Positions 50,613 through 59,580 of a DNA stretch of 64,000 nucleotides are shown here, piece by piece. Origin of the DNA: Amycolatopsis taiwanensis DSM 45107 (GTDB lineage Bacteria; Actinomycetota; Actinomycetes; Mycobacteriales; Pseudonocardiaceae); contig NZ_JAFB01000027.1 in the NCBI RefSeq assembly GCF_000519205.1, forward strand, positions 17,914 through 81,913, written 5' to 3'. Position numbers and translations under genes: made by a program. Position 1 is the stretch's first letter. Each line of letters begins with the position of its first letter. The notes beneath the pieces were generated by a model. It was given only the letters and a program-made list of their open reading frames with translations. It was not told the DNA's origin and ran no database searches.

Positions 50613-51819
50613 TCACCGGTACGTCCAGCTGGGCCTGATCGCCGCCATGCAGGTGCTGGGCCTTGCGGTGTGGTTCTCGGCGTCAGCCGTGGTGCCGACG
50701 CTGCGCGAGGTGTGGCGCATCGGGGACATGCAGGCGGTGTGGCTCACCGCGTCGGTGCAGGTTGGATTCGTGGCGGGCGCCGTCACCTCGGCGGCGTTCA
50801 ACCTGCCGGACCGGTTCCCGCCGCAGCGGGTAGCGGCATGCGCGGCGCTCGGCGCGGCGCTGGTAACGGCAGCGGTGCCGGTGCTGGCGGACGGTTTCGG
50901 CGTCGCCGTGCTGCTGCGCCTGTGCACCGGATTCTTCCTGGCCGGCGTGTACCCGGTCGGGATGAAGCTGATGGCGTCGTGGTTCGGTTCGGCCGGGCGG
51001 GGACTGGCGCTCGGAGTGCTGGTCGGCGCGCTCACGCTCGGCTCGGCGCTGCCGCAACTGCTCAGGGGACTGGGCACGCTGCCGTGGCAGGGCGTGCTGG
51101 CTGCCGCGGCCGGGCTCGGTGCGGTCGCGGCGGTGCTCGCGCTGACGCTCGTCCGGCCGGGGCCCCACCTTTCCGGAAAGGGAGCGCGGCACCGGCCGAG
51201 GTACGCGCTGGAGATGTTCACCGAGCGCGGCCCGCTGCTGGCGAACTTGGGCTACTTCGGGCACATGTGGGAGCTGTACGCGCTGTGGACCTGGCTGCCG
51301 TCGTTCGTCGCGGCGGGCGCGGCCACAACGGGCACGACCACGAGTCTCGTCGCGTTCGCGGCGATCGGCGTCGCCGGCGTCGCGGGCTGCCTGCTCGGCG
51401 GCTGGGCCGCCGACCGATACGGCCGGGCCCCCGCGGCGGGCGTGGCGCTCGTTGTCAGCGGCGCGTGTTGTGTCGTCTCGCCGCTGTTCTTCGGCGCACC
51501 ACTGCCGGTGCTGCTCGTGCTTCTGGTGGTGTGGGGCGCGGCCGTGATTGCGGACTCCGGCGTTTTCTCCACGGCGCTCAGCGAGGTCGCCGACTCCCGC
51601 TACGTCGGCACGGCGCTCACCGCGCAGACCGCGATCGGGTTCCTGCTCACCGTGGTCACCATCAACCTCGTGCCCATGCTGGCCGGGCTCACCGGCTGGC
51701 GCTACGCCTTCCTTCTGCTCGCACCGGGCCCCATCCTGGGGGCGATCGCCATGCGGGCGCTGGGACACCGGACGGCACGTGCCGCCCGGCTCGACCAACC
51801 GATTGGAGAGATGACATGA
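50602..51819 (+). CDS. MFS permease, CynX/NimT-like
   Basis: 405 residues, overlapping the MHS gene by 11 bases. Twelve spans, with VLGLAVWFSASAVVPTLREV and TGFFLAGVYPVGMKLMASWF. A second permease in the operon suggests either uptake of a related acid or export of a product. Substrate not predictable. Confidence 0.85.
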   Translation: MTRDHRYVQLGLIAAMQVLGLAVWFSASAVVPTLREVWRIGDMQAVWLTASVQVGFVAGAVTSAAFNLPDRFPPQRVAACAALGAALVTAAVPVLADGFGVAVLLRLCTGFFLAGVYPVGMKLMASWFGSAGRGLALGVLVGALTLGSALPQLLRGLGTLPWQGVLAAAAGLGAVAAVLALTLVRPGPHLSGKGARHRPRYALEMFTERGPLLANLGYFGHMWELYALWTWLPSFVAAGAATTGTTTSLVAFAAIGVAGVAGCLLGGWAADRYGRAPAAGVALVVSGACCVVSPLFFGAPLPVLLVLLVVWGAAVIADSGVFSTALSEVADSRYVGTALTAQTAIGFLLTVVTINLVPMLAGLTGWRYAFLLLAPGPILGAIAMRALGHRTARAARLDQPIGEMT

Positions 51820-51983
51820 CACCCCTTGTGTCAACCCGCGGCCATCCTGGTGACCACCGAGCGCGCGCTTTTGTCCCGTTGCCGGGGCGGGGCGCCCTCG
51901 TCGCGGACCTGACTCGATCCCTTAGGCCGTGCCCCGTCGACACCATCGCGGTCGCGCGCAAACTCTCGGAGGAGAAGCCATGA
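51816..51983 (+). CDS. Possible 55-codon gene, or non-coding spacer
   Basis: An open frame from an ATG that overlaps the permease stop (ATGA) to a TGA overlapping the MaoC start (ATGA). Coupling on both sides supports it, but third-position GC is low and the first 17 bases are a repeated palindrome. MTPLVSTRGHPGDHR is similar to the open frame at 63955. I think a conserved non-coding element is at least as likely. Confidence 0.3.
   Translation: MTPLVSTRGHPGDHRARAFVPLPGRGALVADLTRSLRPCPVDTIAVARKLSEEKP
51817..51833. repeat. 17-bp palindrome, copy 1
   Basis: TGACAC-CCCTT-GTGTCA, perfect 6-bp arms, overlapping the stop codon of the MFS gene. Similar copies lie at 53653 and 63956. Confidence 0.75.
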
Positions 51984-52408
51984 CCTCGTGCTGGCCTCAC
52001 GGAGCACCGTCGGCCGGAGAATCCGCCGAGTTGAGCAGGCTCGTCACGACGCGCGACATCGAGTTGTTCACCGAGATCAGCGGCGACCGCAACCCGCTGC
52101 ACTACGACGAGGAGGCCGCGGCGGCGTCGCGGTTCGGTGAGATAGTCGTGCAGGGCGGCATCACGAGCGCGATCCTGAACGCGGTGGTGGCCGAGAAGCT
52201 GCCCGGCCCCGGCACGGTGTTCCTGAACACCCAGTTCGACTTCTCCGCCCCGGTACGGCCCGGCGACACGATCACTGGCCGCGTCGAGGTGACCGAAGCC
52301 CGCGAGGACAAGCCCATCACGAAGCTGAAGGTGAGCGTGACCCGCGACGACGGCACTGTCGCACTGTCCGGCACTGCCGTCTGCTACACGATGGCGCTGG
52401 AACGGTGA
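51980..52408 (+). CDS. MaoC-like enoyl-CoA hydratase
   Basis: 142 residues from the ATG at 51980 (MTSCWPHGAPSAGESAELSR). Hot-dog fold with the hydratase motif ISGDRNPLHYDEEAAAASRF and a later VVQGGITSAIL. It resembles (R)-specific hydratases (PhaJ-like). It would hydrate an enoyl-CoA before thiolysis by the next enzyme. GTG of the next gene overlaps its stop. Confidence 0.87.
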   Translation: MTSCWPHGAPSAGESAELSRLVTTRDIELFTEISGDRNPLHYDEEAAAASRFGEIVVQGGITSAILNAVVAEKLPGPGTVFLNTQFDFSAPVRPGDTITGRVEVTEAREDKPITKLKVSVTRDDGTVALSGTAVCYTMALER

Positions 52409-53574
52409 CCGCCATGGACGATCGCACGCCGGTGCTGGCCGCCGCGGCCCGCACCCCGATCGGCAGGCTCGGTGGCGCGCTCGCCGGGGTCGACGCGCTC
52501 GACCTCGGCGCGACCGCGGTCGCCGGCGCGCTCGCCAGGGCTGGTGGCATCGCGCCGGACTACGTGTACCTCGGCAACGTCGTGCAGGCCGGCAACGGGC
52601 AGAACCCCGCCCGGCTTGCCGCGACCCGGGCCGGAGTGCCGGTCACCGTCCCGGCGATGACACTCAACGACGTGTGCCTCGCGAGCATGAGCGCGGTCGG
52701 CTGGGCCGCGGCGCAGATCCGCATGGGAGAACTGGGCGCGGCGGTCGTCGGTGGCTTCGACTCCATGACGAGGGCCCCGCACGCGGTACGCGTGCGGGGT
52801 GCAGGCAAGGTCGGTGATCATCAGCTCACGGACCTGCTCGTCCACGATGGACTGTGGTGCGGGATCGCGGAGAGCGGCATGGGCGAGTTGTCCGACGCGG
52901 AGAACGCGCGGCTCGGCATCGGCCGTGCGGCGCAGGACGAACTCGCCGCGGCGAGCCACCAGCGTGCGGAGGCCGCGACGGCGGCCGGTGTGCTCGCCGG
53001 GGAGATCGTGCCGGTCGACGGTGTGGCGCTGGAGAGCGACGAAGGCATCCGGCGCGGGAGCACGGCCGAGGCACTCGCACGGCTGCGGCCCGCGTTCACC
53101 GCGGACGGCACCATCACCGCCGCGAACGCCTCGCAGATGTCCGACGCGGGCGCGGCGGGCGTGCTCACCTCGCTGCGCACCGCGCAAGAGCACGGCCTTG
53201 CCGGACTGACCGAGATCGTGGACCGCGTCGTCGTCGCGGGCCCGGACCCGGCGCTGCACCTGCGACCCGCCGACGCGATTCGCGCACTGCTGGAGCGAAA
53301 CCGGCTCACCGTCGGCGACATCGGCCGCTGGGAGATCAACGAGGCGTTCGCCGGGGTCGTGCTCGCCAGCACCCAGAAGCTCGGCATCGACCTGGACACC
53401 GTCAACGTCAACGGCGGCGCCATCGCGCTCGGTCACCCGCTCGGGGCGTCTGGCTTCCGGCTCGTGCAGACGCTGGCCGCGGAACTGCCGAGGGCGGGTG
53501 CCGAACTCGGGGTCGCCGCCATCTGCGGTGGTGGTGGACAAGGGCAAGCCGTGTTGCTGCGCGCGGTGCGTTAG
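52405..53574 (+). CDS. Acetyl-CoA acetyltransferase (thiolase)
   Basis: 389 residues from a GTG at 52405 (ATG at 52414 also possible). Catalytic Cys91 in LNDVCLASMSA, His344 in GGAIALGHPLGASG and Cys374 in ICGGGGQG are all present. It cleaves a beta-ketoacyl-CoA to acetyl-CoA and ends the operon. Confidence 0.92.
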   Translation: MTAMDDRTPVLAAAARTPIGRLGGALAGVDALDLGATAVAGALARAGGIAPDYVYLGNVVQAGNGQNPARLAATRAGVPVTVPAMTLNDVCLASMSAVGWAAAQIRMGELGAAVVGGFDSMTRAPHAVRVRGAGKVGDHQLTDLLVHDGLWCGIAESGMGELSDAENARLGIGRAAQDELAAASHQRAEAATAAGVLAGEIVPVDGVALESDEGIRRGSTAEALARLRPAFTADGTITAANASQMSDAGAAGVLTSLRTAQEHGLAGLTEIVDRVVVAGPDPALHLRPADAIRALLERNRLTVGDIGRWEINEAFAGVVLASTQKLGIDLDTVNVNGGAIALGHPLGASGFRLVQTLAAELPRAGAELGVAAICGGGGQGQAVLLRAVR

Positions 53575-53652
53575 CTGGATGACAGGGCCAGCGCTCGGGC
53601 GACGGTGCTGTCTGTCCGAGTGCTGGTCACAGCCTGATACCGATCTTGAGGT

Positions 53653-53669
53653 TGACACAAGGGGTGTTA
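53653..53669. repeat. 17-bp palindrome, copy 2
   Basis: TGACAC-AAGGG-GTGTTA, the reverse orientation of copy 1 with one mismatch. It overlaps the stop codon of the minus-strand HNH gene. Confidence 0.7.
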
Positions 53670-54938
53670 TGCGGCTTGTTGGTGTCTGGGTAGGGTGGTG
53701 TGCGCGAGGTTGCGCATGGGTTTTCGCTCGCGGTCGATCCAGGGCGGAGGGATGAACTCGGGCAGATGCCCGTTCATCCGTACCTCCCACGCCGTGCGAT
53801 GGACCGTCCGATGATGGCGAGCACACAAGAGCACCAAGTTGTCGACGTCGGTGCGCTTGTCCACCGACCACGCCACCACGTGATGCGGTGTCGTCCACTT
53901 AGGTCCGCGAGTGCAGCCCGGATATGCGCATCCTCGATCTCGGACGGCCAGGTAGCGGCGTTGGGCGGGCGTGGCGAACCGGGAAGCGTCGCCCACGTAG
54001 AGGGGTGCGGCGTTGTTGCCGAAGATCGCGGGCACCACCTTCGACTCACAGGCCAGACGGCGAAGCCCATCCACGCTCGATAGTCCGGGAACGTCGAGAA
54101 ACGCTTGCCGGGCACGGTTTTCGAGTTCTGCCAGCGTGACCGACACGATCATCACCGCGCGTTCCCCGCCCTGGGTCGCCAACTCGTCGCAGCGGGCGGC
54201 CAGGGCGATGATCTCGGCGAGTGCGTCTCCGGCGCGTTCGGCGGTGGTGCGGGTATCGTGTTCGCCGATGGCGGGGTTCTTGTGTGGTTTGGCCAGTGGT
54301 CCGAGTAGCCCGTCGAGTTCCTCGGCGGTTTCGGCGTCCAGTTCACCGCTGAAGCGGATACTGCCGTCTTTGCGGCGCGTGATGTCCAACCGGCGCAGCG
54401 GGTGGGCTTGTTCGCGTTCTTTGTCGGCTGGTGGTGCGGTGTCCTGGTCCCAGATCGCGTGCAGTCGGCGGCCGGCTTTGCGCACCGCTTCCGGTCCGGC
54501 CTGCCGAGCCAGCTCCACCAGGATCCGCTCATCCGCCTCGCGCTGCTCGACGGGAATCCCGGCCGGGCACGCCTGAAACGTCGCGGTAATCGCCTGGACA
54601 TGCTCTACGTTGATGTCTCCGGCGGTCAGGGCTTGGCTGGTGGCGGCCTGTGGTGGGGGTTGCGGCACGCCGGTCAGCGACGACGACGGCATGGTCGCCG
54701 CGGCATGGTCGATGCGTTGTTTGGCTTCCCGTGTGGAAATCCGCAAGGTATCGGTCAGGAACGCGGCGGTGTCCTTGTATCCCAGAGACTTCCCCAGTCC
54801 GCGCTGCTCGCTCTCGCCCACGGCCGCGAGCATCTCCGCGTAGCCGGTCCGCAGCTTTTCCTCACACGCCACCACAATTGCGGCCAGGTCCCCATCGGGA
54901 ACCTGCCACAACTGGGAACCGGGACTCTGCTCGGACAT
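53667..54938 (-). CDS. DUF222/HNH protein of the 13E12 repeat type
   Basis: 423 residues. DUF222 part with GLGKSLGYKDTAAFLTDTLR; the HNH core is RGCAYPGCTRGPKWTTPHHV then LVLLCARHHRTVHR. These genes occur in many copies in actinobacteria and are probably mobile nucleases. Codon use is clearly less GC-biased than in the flanking catabolic genes. It lies on the opposite strand between two gene clusters, as an insertion would. Confidence 0.88.
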   Translation of the reverse strand: MSEQSPGSQLWQVPDGDLAAIVVACEEKLRTGYAEMLAAVGESEQRGLGKSLGYKDTAAFLTDTLRISTREAKQRIDHAAATMPSSSLTGVPQPPPQAATSQALTAGDINVEHVQAITATFQACPAGIPVEQREADERILVELARQAGPEAVRKAGRRLHAIWDQDTAPPADKEREQAHPLRRLDITRRKDGSIRFSGELDAETAEELDGLLGPLAKPHKNPAIGEHDTRTTAERAGDALAEIIALAARCDELATQGGERAVMIVSVTLAELENRARQAFLDVPGLSSVDGLRRLACESKVVPAIFGNNAAPLYVGDASRFATPAQRRYLAVRDRGCAYPGCTRGPKWTTPHHVVAWSVDKRTDVDNLVLLCARHHRTVHRTAWEVRMNGHLPEFIPPPWIDRERKPMRNLAHTTLPRHQQAA

Positions 54939-55264
54939 GCATCCATGATATCAAGTTTAGTGCATGCGTTCGATACACGTTCGAGTTAATTTGATGAGGC
55001 AGGATCGACACAAGTAGTCACAAGTAACGTCTGCCGCAAGTTGAGCAGCGCTCTTATCCCTTTGTCGGTCAGGTTGTTTCGCTGTCAAGTTGTCCGGCCT
55101 AGACCAAGCCATGGCCGATCTTGCGGACTTCGGTGGCGGTGAGGCTGGATCAGAAGAGCGTACAACCGGTGTGGGTCCGACAGATTCGCCTCGACACCTG
55201 CCTTTTGTCGAATCGCTACCTGGTCTTCGGTCCGCTGAGCTAGTTCGGGGCCAAGCTCACGGTG
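54939..55264. other. Gap upstream of the HNH gene
   Basis: 326 bases, AT-richer than its surroundings. They contain the HNH promoter and the downstream side of hyuB. The direct repeat GTTCGA at about 54967 and 54978 is seen. No gene, RNA or convincing terminator. Confidence 0.5.
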
Positions 55265-57409
55265 TTATGTCCAGAGTTCGGTTGCGTGGACGATGGGTTC
55301 ACCGCGCAGCGCGATCTCGGTGTCGACCTGCGCGGCGCAACCGGGACAGAAGTAGCGGCGGAACACGAAGCGCCGCGCGCCTTCGTGTCGTGCGGTCTCC
55401 GGCCATCGCTTGGTGACCGGAAGTTCGGCGGTGACAAGGTGTTGCCGCACATTGTCCGTGGCGGGACCGATCTCGGTGTCACAGCGCCTGCACTGGACCG
55501 AACCGGCGACGACGTCGAGCGCACTGGACAAGCGGCGCCTGCCGGAACGGGCCACGTCGGCAGGTGGAAGTGGGTCACGACCGCCGAGGCGGGTGCGCCG
55601 TCGGTCACGCCGCAAGGTGTCCGTCGCAACTGGATCGACAGCGGAATCGGCGATCACTACTCCGTAGTCACGTTCCGCGCCGTCTCGACTGACCAACCCG
55701 GCGCGTACATCCGCGAGGACCTCGTCGGCCGGCCGGTCGAGCGGGTCGCCTACGCCACCGCCGCCGGCGCACCAACTCAGATATGTCTGCCGCGGTTCGA
55801 TCGCCACCGATGCCTTTGCCGGCAGTGCCGTGCCTCCCGCCGCGACGTCCTCGGCCGGGGTGTCGACATCAGGTTCTCCGGGCACGAGCATCATTCCGGT
55901 CGGCGCACCCGGCTCGCCTGCCGCGACTCCGGTTGACGTCGGCTGCTCGACACCGTGCGAGAAGACCGTGGTGTCGAACCGGCCACCGGCGCGGTGCGGC
56001 AGATAGCCGTGCTCGGCGGACACGCCACCCCGGTACCGGCCGGGACCTCCGGAGTCGGGGCGTTCCCGGCGCCAGAGGTAGCGTAGCGGGTAGCGCTGCT
56101 CGATCACCTCGATGTTGGCGCATGCCGCGCCGGGAGAGGTGAGGATGCCGGAAACGTCGGCGCCGTCGGCGAAACCGCGGGCTCCGCCGCCGCCGAGCAA
56201 CCCGTCCAGCAACATCGTGCCGAACGGCCTGCCCTGCTCGGTCCGGCCCGCGATGGTCTGCGCGGGCGCCGATGACATGCAGGAGGCCAGCACACGATCA
56301 CCGAACGCGCCGTCTGGTTCCCCGGCGGCGTCCAGCAGTCGCGCGATGCAGGCGTTCACGCAGGTTCGCACCTCTTGTCCAGCCGCGTTCACGCTCATCG
56401 CCACCGCGGCCGGCCAGCGGGCGTGCACCACACTGCCCTCACGGGTACGCAGGTCGACCGCGGCGGCGAAACCCGCAGGCACCCACGGCATGCCGTACCC
56501 GAGGAGCGCCATCACCGCGGCCATCGCGAAGTTCTGGGTGGTGGCAAGGGTGGCGTTGACCCCGGACTCCGCCTGGTCCGAGCTCTCGGTGAAATCGAGC
56601 GTGAGCTTCTCGCCCCGCTTGGTCATGGTGAGCCGGATGGCGAAGACGGTGTTCTCGCGGCCGTCGTGTTCCATGAATGCGGTGTGCCGAAAACGACCGT
56701 CCGGCAAACTGGCGAGCCGTTGGCGGAACTGCGTTTCGGTCGCGGTTACCAGCCGCTGCAACGTGTTCACCAGCGTGTCGGTGCCGTAGCGGGCACACAG
56801 TTCGAGCACTCGTTCGGCCTGCAGCCGGTTCGCGGCGACCTGGCCGAGCAGATCGAGCGCGTTGAGGTCCGGAGTCCGGGACCGGATCAGGTACTCACGT
56901 TCGATGTCCCGTCGGATGACGCCGCCTTCCACGATCCGTACCGGTGGCATCGGAATGGGCTCTTCGAAGATGCTGCGCGCGGCCACGTTGATGCTGCCCG
57001 CGGTGGGGCCGCCGACATCGGGCTGGTGCACGACCGAGCCGGACCAGGCGATGAGCGTCTCACCGTCGAAGATCGGGGCAACCACGATCGCGTCCGGCTG
57101 ATGCGGCGCGCCGACATACGGATCGTTGGTGAGGAACATGTCACCGGACCGGATACCGGGATTGTCGCCGTAGTTGGCCAGGATGTCCTGGATGACACCG
57201 GAGAGCGACACCACTTGCACGAGGATGTAGATACCGGTGACGACGACCTGCCCGTCCGGCGTCATCAACGCGGTGTTCACGTCGTTCGCTTCGGTGGCCA
57301 CCTGCGAGCCGGACACCCGGCCGATCGTGGTCGCCGCCTCGTCGTTGATCACCCACAGCCGATGGCGGAGAATCTCGAAGGTGATCGGGTCGAGGTCGTT
57401 GTCGGGCAC
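55265..57409 (-). CDS. hyuB: HyuB-type subunit with fused acetone-carboxylase-gamma-like domain
   Basis: 714 residues, longer than HyuB alone. The first 560 or so are hydantoinase B/AcxB: DPITFEILRHRLWVINDEAA, IFDGETLIAWSGSVVHQPDV, and YPLRYLWRRERPDSGGPGRY. After a linker, residues 638-714 form a domain with Cys640, Cys643, Cys688 and Cys691, as in the gamma subunit of acetone carboxylase. With HyuA this would make a two-subunit ketone-carboxylase-like or lactam-cleaving enzyme. Substrate unknown. Confidence 0.85.
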   Translation of the reverse strand: MPDNDLDPITFEILRHRLWVINDEAATTIGRVSGSQVATEANDVNTALMTPDGQVVVTGIYILVQVVSLSGVIQDILANYGDNPGIRSGDMFLTNDPYVGAPHQPDAIVVAPIFDGETLIAWSGSVVHQPDVGGPTAGSINVAARSIFEEPIPMPPVRIVEGGVIRRDIEREYLIRSRTPDLNALDLLGQVAANRLQAERVLELCARYGTDTLVNTLQRLVTATETQFRQRLASLPDGRFRHTAFMEHDGRENTVFAIRLTMTKRGEKLTLDFTESSDQAESGVNATLATTQNFAMAAVMALLGYGMPWVPAGFAAAVDLRTREGSVVHARWPAAVAMSVNAAGQEVRTCVNACIARLLDAAGEPDGAFGDRVLASCMSSAPAQTIAGRTEQGRPFGTMLLDGLLGGGGARGFADGADVSGILTSPGAACANIEVIEQRYPLRYLWRRERPDSGGPGRYRGGVSAEHGYLPHRAGGRFDTTVFSHGVEQPTSTGVAAGEPGAPTGMMLVPGEPDVDTPAEDVAAGGTALPAKASVAIEPRQTYLSWCAGGGGVGDPLDRPADEVLADVRAGLVSRDGAERDYGVVIADSAVDPVATDTLRRDRRRTRLGGRDPLPPADVARSGRRRLSSALDVVAGSVQCRRCDTEIGPATDNVRQHLVTAELPVTKRWPETARHEGARRFVFRRYFCPGCAAQVDTEIALRGEPIVHATELWT

Positions 57410-57411
57410 CG

Positions 57412-59490
57412 CTAAACCCCTGTCCGTAGCCGGATGTTGCCGTTCTCGTCGACGACCGCGCGCTGCCTTGGATAAACCACCACGGTGGTGGTCTCCAACT
57501 CGATGAACGCCGGACCATCCACCCTAGACCCGGCGGATAGCCGATCCCGGTCGTAGACGGGTCGTTCTCCGAGCTCGCCATCGAACCAGGCGATGCGCGA
57601 TCGGGCTGGTTCGGCGCCGTTCCGCGACGGCACCGTCGGCGGTGCCGCACCCGGTGTTCGCAACGAGAGGCGTCCCTCGACCGCAAGGCTCACCACCTCC
57701 ACCCCGGAGGCCGCGTACGCGGTGCCCTTACCGACGATCTGTTCGTAGTCGCCGCGGAACCGCTCGGCGAGCCGCTCAGCGAGGTCCTCGTTGATCGGGC
57801 CGGGCGGCAACTCGACGGGCAATTCGTTGACCTGATTGACGAACCGCAACCCTGCCCGGCGAACGAGCGTCAGCTCCCCGGCAATGGACCGGTCGCCAAT
57901 GGCGAGTTCGGCACGCACCTGGGCCTCCAGCACGTCGGCGACCTCGGCGAGCGCTGACGCTCCGGTGCCGAGCGGAACGGGGGAGAACTGGCGTTCGGCG
58001 ACCGTGCTGAGGTCGCTGGCGACCGCGCCGTACGCGGAGAACACCGCGGCGAGCGCGGGAATGATCGCCTCCGCGCAGCCCAACTCGTCGGCATATCGCC
58101 CGACGTACTGGGCCGCGGCGCCGCCGAAAGCGTAGAGCGCGAAGTCGCGTGGATCGTGTCCTTTTCGGACTGTCGCGCGACGGACTAGATCGGCCATCTG
58201 GGCGTTGGCAACGGTGAGAATCCCGTCAGCGGCAGCGTAGACGTCGAGTCCGAGCGGTTGCGCGACGTACTTGCTGACCGCCTCGGCCGCGGCCGCACGA
58301 TCGAGTCGAAGGTGACCGCCGAGCCGGTCCAGGTAACCGAGTACCACGGCGGCATCGGTCACGGTCGGCCGCGTGCCACCTAGGCCATAGCAGACGGGTC
58401 CCGGATCGTTGCCCATACTCTCCGGGCCGACCCGCAGCGCGCCGAGCGTGTCGTCCACCCAGGCCAGCGATCCACCACCGGTACCGATGGACAGAATGTC
58501 CACAACGGACATCGCGAGCGCGTGGCGGTTCAGTAGCGGACGGCGCAGGTACTGGACGTCACCATCGATCACCAGGCCGACGTCGAAGCTGGTACCGCCG
58601 ACGTCGGTTGTGATCACATTGCGGTGGCCGAGCTGTCGTCCGATATGAACGGTCGCACTCAGACCACCCACCGGCCCGGAGTTCAACGTCTCCAGGCTGC
58701 GCTGCGCGAGCCGATGTGCCTGTTGCACCCCACCGCCACTGCGCATCAGCACGAAGGTGCCGGCAAATCCGTTGTCCCGCAACGCGTTCGTGAGCGTGTC
58801 GAGGTAGCCGCCGACCAGCGGCCCGACATAGGCATTCAACACCGTGGTGACGGTGCGTTCATACTCGCCGACCCGGGGCGCGAGCTCGCTCGACAGGCTC
58901 AGGTGCGCGCCCGGCAAGCGTTCACGAACCAGTTCGGCAAGCCGCTGCTCGTGCTCGGGTCGCAACATCGACCAGAGCAAGCTGATCGCGACCGCGTTGA
59001 CGCCGCGCTGCGCGAGCAGGTCGATTTGGCCGCGCGCGTGCTCTTCGTCGAGCGGGGTCAGGATGTCGCCGTGCGCGTCCACCCGTTCCCGGATGCCGAG
59101 AATCCGGTCACGGGGCACCAGCAGTGGGGGTTTGGCCCACCGCGTCGGCTCCGACAGGCTCTCCGCGTCGAGGCCGTGCACCTTGTTGATCTTCGCGATC
59201 GGCAGCGTCGACTCGAAGCCGCGGGTGGTGAGCAGGCCGACGGCCGCTCCGGTGCCGGTGAGTAACGCGTTCAGCCCGATCGTGGTGCCGTGGCTGAACA
59301 CGGTACAAGCGCCGAGCGCGTCGGGGAGGGTCTGTCCGAGCGCGGCCGCGGCCTGCGTGACGGAGGTGAGTACCGCGGCGGCCGGATCTGCCTTGCGAGA
59401 CAGCGTCTTGCCGACGCCGAACCTGCCATCCGAGGAAATGATCACGGTGTCGGTGAAGGTCCCCCCGGTGTCGACGCCGACAACCTGCAC
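57412..59490 (-). CDS. hyuA: HyuA-type ATP-dependent subunit
   Basis: 692 residues from the GTG at 59488-59490, with GGGAGG upstream. GVDTGGTFTD near the N-terminus and NVITTDVGGTSFDVGLVIDG are the ATP-binding motifs of hydantoinase A/5-oxoprolinase/acetone carboxylase beta. MRSGGGVQQAHRLAQRSLET also fits. It phosphorylates the carbonyl or lactam substrate for the partner HyuB, two bases downstream. Confidence 0.9.
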   Translation of the reverse strand: MQVVGVDTGGTFTDTVIISSDGRFGVGKTLSRKADPAAAVLTSVTQAAAALGQTLPDALGACTVFSHGTTIGLNALLTGTGAAVGLLTTRGFESTLPIAKINKVHGLDAESLSEPTRWAKPPLLVPRDRILGIRERVDAHGDILTPLDEEHARGQIDLLAQRGVNAVAISLLWSMLRPEHEQRLAELVRERLPGAHLSLSSELAPRVGEYERTVTTVLNAYVGPLVGGYLDTLTNALRDNGFAGTFVLMRSGGGVQQAHRLAQRSLETLNSGPVGGLSATVHIGRQLGHRNVITTDVGGTSFDVGLVIDGDVQYLRRPLLNRHALAMSVVDILSIGTGGGSLAWVDDTLGALRVGPESMGNDPGPVCYGLGGTRPTVTDAAVVLGYLDRLGGHLRLDRAAAAEAVSKYVAQPLGLDVYAAADGILTVANAQMADLVRRATVRKGHDPRDFALYAFGGAAAQYVGRYADELGCAEAIIPALAAVFSAYGAVASDLSTVAERQFSPVPLGTGASALAEVADVLEAQVRAELAIGDRSIAGELTLVRRAGLRFVNQVNELPVELPPGPINEDLAERLAERFRGDYEQIVGKGTAYAASGVEVVSLAVEGRLSLRTPGAAPPTVPSRNGAEPARSRIAWFDGELGERPVYDRDRLSAGSRVDGPAFIELETTTVVVYPRQRAVVDENGNIRLRTGV

Positions 59491-59509
59491 GCGACCGCCT
59501 CCCGAAAGT

Positions 59510-59523
59510 AGCAAGCGCTTGGT
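59510..59523. promoter_or_regulatory. KstR2-like palindrome, copy 1
   Basis: AGCAAGCGCTTGGT fits the published KstR2 consensus AnCAAGnnCTTGnT at every fixed position. It sits in the 90-base gap between hyuA and the divergent acyl-CoA synthetase, so one protein could control both. Confidence 0.65.
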
Positions 59524-59580
59524 TGATTAGGTTATGGTGCACCCGATGACGCAGTCAAGCGTGAGAGGTGCCGACCGAAC

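Noticed and set aside
54960..54985. Possible LexA box near the HNH promoter
   Set aside because: Two GTTCGA half sites are in direct, not inverted, orientation, so the actinobacterial SOS consensus is not met.
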